A stretch of 64,000 nucleotides of DNA, from NCBI RefSeq assembly GCF_014207905.1, contig NZ_JACHLB010000005.1, forward strand, positions 403,663-467,662, written 5' to 3'. Below the pieces are notes generated by a model, which had not been told where the DNA came from, did not search any database, and saw only the letters and a list, made by a program, of their open reading frames with translations. Shown one piece after another: positions 58,709 to 64,000 of the stretch (position 1 is the first letter of the stretch; every line of letters begins with the position of its first letter). Position numbers and translations under genes: made by a program. Origin of the DNA: Flavobacterium notoginsengisoli. GTDB lineage: Bacteria > Bacteroidota > Bacteroidia > Flavobacteriales > Flavobacteriaceae.

Positions 58709-61132
58709 TTATTTAGTTACTCTGTTCATACCGCTTAAAAACATTTTGTTTTTGGATTGGGCTGTAAAAATTTCTTTTAACTTGTCCCAATACAACTTGT
58801 CAACATTTTTAGCGATTTCATTACAAATTAGGTAGGCAAATTCTTCTTCAAAAGAAAACCATTTATCACTTATAATAATTTCAGTGCGCGGTGAATTTAA
58901 ATCGAGATCTCGGTTCCCACAAACGTCAATGACAAATGCAAGAGGTAGAGGCCAAGCTAATCGAACCTGATTATTTTTGACTTCATACCATTCAGTAAAT
59001 AAACTTGTAGGAACTTCTATTCCGTGCAGAGAAAGTCGAGAGGCTGAACGGGCATATTGCTTTGAGGATTTATCTTCTTTAATTTCGCCATCATCGTTTA
59101 TAGTGATTGAAGTTCCCGTTTCTTTAATTAAATTTTCTTCAATTCTAATACTTTTTTGAAGCTTATATGGTTTACCTTCAATGTCTACTTGCCTGATTTT
59201 AAGATCAAGTTCTAACACGGGCTCACCATGGCTTTCCAAAATGGCAGCTGCTACTGACCCAATAATGCCTGTTGATTTGTCATTTAATTCAATTTCAAAT
59301 TTTCTAATATTTTCATGTTCACGCCAAGTAGAATCTTGCATAGAAATTGCTTTCGTTTCGACAAAGCTGTTTTCGTCACGTATCTTGGATGAAGTTGTAG
59401 TTATGATGTTAATCTTAAATGGTGGATTAGGTATAACTCTTTCAACAGATTTGATAAACTCCTCTTCAGAAAGGTCTTCCCATGGATTTCTATTCTTACG
59501 AAGTACTAATTTTGTTGTTGTTCCAGGTATATCACGAGAACCGCTTTGAATAAGGAAGATACTTTCTTGTCCTTCAACAGTTATGCTTAATGGTTCGCTG
59601 GATTTGTGTGGTTTGTACAATCGTTTAGTGTCAACCATTAATGTATCTGCTACCATGAAACAGGATAGGATGCCAATACCAAATCGTGAAGTTGGCGTAA
59701 AGTCTGCATTTGATTCAGATTTTAAATTGTAGAAGTCAGCTGATTTATAGAATGATGAACCAACGCGAGAGTAGTATGTATCAATGATATATTGATCCAT
59801 ACCTGTTCCGTTATCAGAAACTTCAAGAATGGTATCTTCATTTTCCTTGTAATATTTGACGATAATCCAAGGTTCATACGGATTTCTCCAATTTTTTTCT
59901 TGTGCTTGTCGAAGCAAACAGGCGTCGATTGAATTTTGTAAAAGTTCTCTGAGTGCAACTTGCGGTTTGCCGTACAGTTTCGTGCCCATTAGAAGATCAA
60001 TTACTTGACGTTTACTAAGGTTAAATTGAGTATCTCTATACAGATAAAGTGGTTCTCCACGAACATCTTTTTTAGTTACGATTTTTTCACGATTAACTTT
60101 AAATGGGAATTTGATATGAATTTCTCGACCTTTAGATGCGTTAAATTCATTTAATGAGGAAACAATATTATTACAAATTGATAATTCATGATCAATGAAA
60201 TTGCAAAACTGATGGATTGATGCTTCTATAGCTGGGTGGGTACATTTTGCACTGAATTGTATAATATCGGGATTAATTTCCCATGCTTCAATTGCACGAT
60301 GTTTGTTCCATTCCTGTAAAGAAACAGGATTACGAACATAGAGATGGGAAAAAAGTATCGCCGGCGTTCTTTTTGAATCAAAATCAAGAATATCAGCAAG
60401 TCTTAAAATTACACCAACAATTGGTAGACAAGCAGATATGTCTACTGCACATAAATGGTTCTTTTCAAGGTCGAGCAATTTTAACGCATCTTCGTTGTGA
60501 CTATAGCAAATTTGTGCAAGCTCGACTGTTAAGTCACTGTCGCGAAATAATATATTTCCATTCCAATCCCAATCAATAATGTCGCGTGCTCGATCGGCAT
60601 GAGTTTGACGGATAAACTCACTTATTAAAAACGACTTTATATTATCAGCTTGGCTATGTTTTCCTTGTGATATAAATCGATAAATATATTCTTGTTGTTC
60701 AGGTCTTGCATCGTAAAATCTTTTGAATTGGTCGTAGGCTTTTTTTTCATAATCATTTAAAAAATCAGGATTATTATCCCAAACCTTTTTCCATGCAAGT
60801 ACTTCTTTCTCATCTGGTGACATTCCAATATCATGAAAAAACACAGATAAAATCAAGAGCATTAATTCCGGGGTAGATAAATTCGCTATATTTTTCTTGC
60901 CTAATAGACGCTCCATTATATTTAGTACTCGGAAGAGGTGGTCACCATCATGAAGTGTGTATTCACCCATATGCCGCAAAATGGTTTTTGTACGTTGAAA
61001 AGAATATGAAACAGCAGAATTTATAAGTACTATAACTTCTTCGTCTTTTTCTTTAGTTCTTTCCTTAATAGTTGCATAAAGCAAACTTTTTTCTAGTCGC
61101 GGTAAATATTCATCTTTATAATCGTCGGCCAT
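58709..61132 (-). CDS. HD phosphohydrolase-like and Hsp90-like ATPase fusion
   Basis: 807 residues, no signal peptide. N-terminal HD-like domain with H61-D62 in TLHDGDHLF and H100-D101 in FFHDIGM, followed by helical region and RLADILDFD-like segment. From about residue 375 a GHKL ATPase: ALRELLQNSIDA (N400), VSDNGTGMD and SRFGIGILSCFMVAD. The C-terminal 300 residues resemble the Hsp90 middle part only loosely. Converges on the RloC-like gene with a 50-base gap. I know of no characterised protein of this build. An antiviral role is inference from its neighbours. Confidence 0.8.
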   Translation of the reverse strand: MADDYKDEYLPRLEKSLLYATIKERTKEKDEEVIVLINSAVSYSFQRTKTILRHMGEYTLHDGDHLFRVLNIMERLLGKKNIANLSTPELMLLILSVFFHDIGMSPDEKEVLAWKKVWDNNPDFLNDYEKKAYDQFKRFYDARPEQQEYIYRFISQGKHSQADNIKSFLISEFIRQTHADRARDIIDWDWNGNILFRDSDLTVELAQICYSHNEDALKLLDLEKNHLCAVDISACLPIVGVILRLADILDFDSKRTPAILFSHLYVRNPVSLQEWNKHRAIEAWEINPDIIQFSAKCTHPAIEASIHQFCNFIDHELSICNNIVSSLNEFNASKGREIHIKFPFKVNREKIVTKKDVRGEPLYLYRDTQFNLSKRQVIDLLMGTKLYGKPQVALRELLQNSIDACLLRQAQEKNWRNPYEPWIIVKYYKENEDTILEVSDNGTGMDQYIIDTYYSRVGSSFYKSADFYNLKSESNADFTPTSRFGIGILSCFMVADTLMVDTKRLYKPHKSSEPLSITVEGQESIFLIQSGSRDIPGTTTKLVLRKNRNPWEDLSEEEFIKSVERVIPNPPFKINIITTTSSKIRDENSFVETKAISMQDSTWREHENIRKFEIELNDKSTGIIGSVAAAILESHGEPVLELDLKIRQVDIEGKPYKLQKSIRIEENLIKETGTSITINDDGEIKEDKSSKQYARSASRLSLHGIEVPTSLFTEWYEVKNNQVRLAWPLPLAFVIDVCGNRDLDLNSPRTEIIISDKWFSFEEEFAYLICNEIAKNVDKLYWDKLKEIFTAQSKNKMFLSGMNRVTK

Positions 61133-61604
61133 CTGTTTGATTTAAAATGTGTTTTAAATTAGTGTAAAGGTACAATTCTATTAACTAATTGTTGTTTGTA
61201 TAGTTTCAAAAATAACACACATTATTATTCACTAAAGGTGCAAATAAAATTTAAGTCTGATAAAAAAACAAAATGGTAATTTGTTTAGAGATCTCAGTGT
61301 GAGTGTATTTTTGTGTCTATTGTAGAAAATATCCTATTACATAATTCTTCTGTGGGATTAACTCTTAATTGAGGTTAAGAAGTACTGCTTAAGGTAGTTA
61401 GTTTGAATAAAAAGAGAGAATTATAGCATTGTTTTAAAAAAAAAATATACATTTGTGTAAGGTTTTTTGGTACGCCTGCTCGTTTGTGCAAAGATTTTAT
61501 CATCCAAGATATAGATAATATAACCTTCAGAGCTTATTATCCAACCATAGTGTACAAACGCAAAACCTCGGGATGATAATCTTTGAAATAAAAAGGATTA
61601 TATT
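61133..61604. promoter_or_regulatory. Structured leader of the 151-residue gene and 3' gap
   Basis: 472 bases without a gene. The part next to the downstream gene has two inverted-repeat pairs that cross: CGTTTGT (61481-61487) with ACAAACG (61554-61560), and CAAAGATTTTATCATCC (61489-61505) with GGATGATAATCTTTG (61571-61585, two bases shorter). If both form, this would be a pseudoknot-like fold; otherwise they are alternatives. The second arm ends 19 bases before the ATG at 61605. Confidence 0.45.
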
Positions 61605-62060
61605 ATGGAACCTATTGAATTTTTCAAACTACAAGCAAAAAATCTACTTAGAGATTTTAAGACCAAAACTACAGTTTCTGGGAATATGGCTAGCGACTTT
61701 AAGTACGACTATGCGCCGAAGTATTTTCATATTTATGATGTCATTAATGATTTTAATATCGACGAAGAAAATTTTAGTCTGATGAATGCCCAGCACGTAA
61801 TTGCCAAGATCGCGGGATTTGGCAAATGGAGTGACTTGGCAGGAGCTTCGTTTTCAGAATTAGAACTTGCAAAATTATTATTTGAGTATCAAGACAAAAT
61901 AGATATACTCTCATGGAATCTTTATATCGCCGATGCACAAGCGATGAATGAGCAGGAACTTGACGCGGAGATTCAAGTCGGAATATTCGAGCAGGTTGTG
62001 ATTGAAGAAAATATTTTTGACATGGAAATACAGAGTTATTTATTGAAACATGACTATTAA
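61605..62060 (+). CDS. Hypothetical protein of a Bacteroidetes-specific type
   Basis: 151 residues, cytosolic, acidic. The start IEFFKLQAKNLLRDFKTKT, the middle YAPKYFHIYDVINDFNIDEE and NFSLMNAQHVIAKIAGFGKW recall small orphan proteins I have seen in Bacteroidetes mobile regions; this is a memory, not a search. No enzymatic motif. Behind a structured leader. In the accessory cluster between the HD-Hsp90 fusion and the PD-(D/E)xK-TOPRIM gene. Confidence 0.65.
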   Translation: MEPIEFFKLQAKNLLRDFKTKTTVSGNMASDFKYDYAPKYFHIYDVINDFNIDEENFSLMNAQHVIAKIAGFGKWSDLAGASFSELELAKLLFEYQDKIDILSWNLYIADAQAMNEQELDAEIQVGIFEQVVIEENIFDMEIQSYLLKHDY

Positions 62061-62157
62061 CTATTTATCAGAAAGAAAAGCGAATATAAAAAGTAGTCAC
62101 TCAGCATTTAGAGAGGGCGAGACAATATCTGTGTTTGAAATTCATAATTCGTAATAG

Positions 62158-62553
62158 ACTTACTGTAAAAATCCACGGGTAATTGATCTTAAAAAAATGC
62201 CTCAAGTTTCTCGAAGTGTCTGCTCGTTCATAAGAAAGCCAGGTCTAGAAAAAATGGAAAAAAAGAAAGCAGATCACCAATGGACCAGTGGCTAGGATGC
62301 GAAGTATTATAAAAGTACCGCACGGCTGGCAAGCGAAATTGGAACCTATATAGACATGCATAGTACGACGGCTTCTATCTTGGCTAACTATTTTCCCATT
62401 ACGAATGAAAATCGTTAATAATTGTATGGACATAAAATTGAGTTTCTTTTTTTGACAATTGATAGCATTGATAGTGGATTTAAGAACTATGATAAAGACA
62501 AAATGTTTTATTACTGCTGTGCTACCGAGTTATTAGTTGATTTCAAGAATTAA
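62158..62553 (+). pseudogene. Decayed reading frame with three in-frame stops
   Basis: One frame runs from 62158 to the stop at 62551-62553 and reads as protein-like sequence (about 131 codons) except for TAG at 62293-62295 and TAA-TAA at 62416-62421. Blocks include RSVCSFIRKPGLEKMEKKK, DAKYYKSTARLASEIGTYID, HSTTASILANYFPITNENR and LYGHKIEFLFLTIDS. All are in the same frame, so substitution to stop, not frameshift, broke it. Family not recognised. Confidence 0.5.
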
Positions 62554-62713
62554 TGTAAATTTTGATATAATTTGGAATTAAGAGGTATTACCTAAAAATT
62601 AAAAATGATAAGTTATTATATTTACTACTTTAAGTTCGAAGGCTAGATGGTACATAATTACTCTAATTAATTTGGTGAAATAGCAGTTGATGAAAATTAA
62701 TATACACTAAGAA

Positions 62714-63973
62714 ATGACAGATGTTGGTTTAACAAATACTGAAATAAAAAATAAGTTCAATGAATTGTGGGAAGATTCAAAGATAAGTCCTCAGAAAAGA
62801 GGATTTGCGTTTGAAAAATTGCTGAAGGCAAAATTAGAAAATGAGCAGTTAGAACCACGGTCAGGATATAGGCCTACAGCTGAACAAATCGACGGCTCTT
62901 TTTTTTGGGAAGGAAGGACTTTTCTAATAGAAGCGAAGTGGGAAAAAAATAAGCTACCAGCATCTAGCCTATACGCATTTCAAGGCAAATTGAACGGTAA
63001 ATTTCATACAACATCAGGTGTTTTTATTGCTGTTAATGGATACAGCGCTGATGTAGAGGAAGGATTGAAAGTTGGCAAACCTCTTAACATGGTTCTGTTT
63101 GACGGTTCCGATATTCAGCTGATTTTTAATGATGAAGTGAGTTTTCTACAGGTTCTGAAGTTTAAACTGCGACAGGCAGGAGACACCGGTAGCTTAAACG
63201 TGCCGTATGAAATTACTGAAGATATACAGAATATTGTAGAGGCTGACCTGAATTTTATGTTTTTAGATGATCTTGCGGAATTTAATCATCAGGATGATTT
63301 TTATGCTGATTTTCTTGTTTTCGTAGAGGGTGCAAGTGATGTGAAACTAGTGCACGCTTTATTGAATTCGAAAAATGATGGCCGCCAGCTTTCATATAAA
63401 ATAATAGTTTTAGAGGGTGTCGATAAAATTAGAGAGCTTCCAGCATTGATAAATCAATATATCAGTGAATATTCTACCAGTGCAGCCCTGATAGTTTTGG
63501 ATCAAGATATTTATGACGAATTAAAAATGATCATTGAAACCACATTGGAAAATTTGGAGAATTCGTCAATCTATATCAATACCAAATTTTTATCGATCAG
63601 CAAATCGGTTAAAAACATTTTAGAAAGATTAAACAAAAAAATATCTGCCAAGGATCAAAATCTTCTTGAAAAAACTGCACTATATGATGAACTTCAAAAA
63701 TTCATCCAAAATATTATAGACGTAACATACTTTGACCCTGCTACTGATCTTCCATATGAAAATTTTCAGGGTACGATGAATGAAGCCACTTTTGACTATA
63801 AGAATTCGGAAATCTCATTCGATCATTATTCAGGAACACCCCTGATAATCACTGATATCGAAGGTCTCGTTGACCACCTTAATGAAGAAGTGATAAGCGC
63901 TATGGTGGAAAAAGCGGTCAAATTGACCACGCTTTTTCAGCATAAAGTGACCACCGATTTCGGGTCAAACTGA
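62714..63973 (+). CDS. PD-(D/E)xK nuclease-like and TOPRIM fusion
   Basis: 419 residues. N-terminal Mrr-like nuclease fold: RGFAFEKLL (E34), EQIDGSFFWEG (D60), FLIEAKW with E73-x-K75, and SGVFIAVNGY. The C-terminal half has TOPRIM-like residues: E205 in FVEGASDVK and D263-x-D265 in LIVLDQDIYDE. No ATPase domain, unlike OLD or GajA. It looks like a nuclease effector. The last about 25 residues are encoded by TGACCA repeat DNA, so the natural C-terminus may have been replaced. Confidence 0.75.
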   Translation: MTDVGLTNTEIKNKFNELWEDSKISPQKRGFAFEKLLKAKLENEQLEPRSGYRPTAEQIDGSFFWEGRTFLIEAKWEKNKLPASSLYAFQGKLNGKFHTTSGVFIAVNGYSADVEEGLKVGKPLNMVLFDGSDIQLIFNDEVSFLQVLKFKLRQAGDTGSLNVPYEITEDIQNIVEADLNFMFLDDLAEFNHQDDFYADFLVFVEGASDVKLVHALLNSKNDGRQLSYKIIVLEGVDKIRELPALINQYISEYSTSAALIVLDQDIYDELKMIIETTLENLENSSIYINTKFLSISKSVKNILERLNKKISAKDQNLLEKTALYDELQKFIQNIIDVTYFDPATDLPYENFQGTMNEATFDYKNSEISFDHYSGTPLIITDIEGLVDHLNEEVISAMVEKAVKLTTLFQHKVTTDFGSN

Positions 63974-64000
63974 CCACTCCTTTTCAATTTAAACTGACCA
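63924..64000. repeat. Four TGACCA repeats at 23-24 base spacing (IS21-like end)
   Basis: TGACCA at 63924, 63948, 63971 and 63995, spacing 24, 23 and 24 bases, each in a similar AA/GT context. IS21-type elements carry several such internal repeats at each end. No transposase gene is inside this window, so polarity and boundary cannot be set. It overlaps the 3' end of the nuclease-TOPRIM gene. Confidence 0.55.

Noticed and set aside
62245..62433. 62-codon minus-strand frame
   Set aside because: It is antisense to the decayed plus-strand frame, which reads as longer protein-like sequence; no family is recognisable.

Overview
The window looks like chromosome of a Flavobacterium-type member of the Bacteroidetes. 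The coding sequence is AT-rich and Shine-Dalgarno signals are weak or absent. Several genes carry Bacteroidetes -7 boxes (TAnnTTTG) only a few bases before the start codon. The core gene content and order (ftsH-rsfS, divergent birA, SRPBCC-pyrE, Nudix; coaD; ddl, PASTA protein, RluA-type synthase) is what I associate with flavobacteria. No rRNA, tRNA or CRISPR array was seen.

Region 1 (1-26.2 kb) is conserved housekeeping chromosome: FtsH (cut by the window edge), RsfS, BirA, PyrE, a Nudix hydrolase, a secreted M14 peptidase, a DbpA-like RNA helicase with DEFD in place of DEAD, a PhnA-like protein, CoaD, D-Ala-D-Ala ligase, PASTA and RluA proteins, a ModF-like ABC ATPase, and a long minus-strand run (sulfurtransferase, ThuA, hydrolase, MscS, thioesterase, Na+/H+ antiporter), then dnaK. 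Its intergenic gaps are crowded with dispersed inverted repeats and hairpins, and a heptanucleotide array touches the pyrE stop codon.

Region 2 (26.3-29.4 kb) is an integration module directly downstream of dnaK: an array of short direct repeats, a zinc-ribbon/double-HTH protein, a tyrosine recombinase, a membrane protein and an excisionase-like HTH protein. Base composition shifts towards higher G+C here. No transfer genes and no second element end were found.

Region 3 (29.7-49.8 kb) is accessory chromosome. It holds two AHSA1-type proteins divergent from a GlxA/AraC regulator, a fasciclin protein, and a Crp/Fnr regulator followed by a tight seven-gene operon (peroxiredoxin-like, YHS, DoxX, DinB-like, NRDE, ATP-grasp, LysE-like). 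Then come NhaA, DUF389 and ClC ion-transport genes, a thioredoxin-ApbE-DUF4266-DUF3570 operon that looks like an undescribed envelope flavin/redox system, and VIT1 plus small membrane proteins of metal-related flavour.

Region 4 (50-55.9 kb) has a PAS histidine kinase flanked by two single-domain response regulators, a methyltransferase, small proteins and a cold-shock protein.

Region 5 (56.2-64 kb) resembles a defence or accessory island. It has an RloC/PrrC-like AAA ATPase with a CxxC hook and a C-terminal R-x3-E...H set, converging on an 807-residue HD plus Hsp90-like ATPase fusion. A small protein behind a structured leader follows, then a decayed reading frame, then a PD-(D/E)xK plus TOPRIM fusion whose 3' end runs into four TGACCA repeats resembling an IS21-type terminus. 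These last genes are the best candidates for an undescribed system; the functional reading is inference from domains and context.
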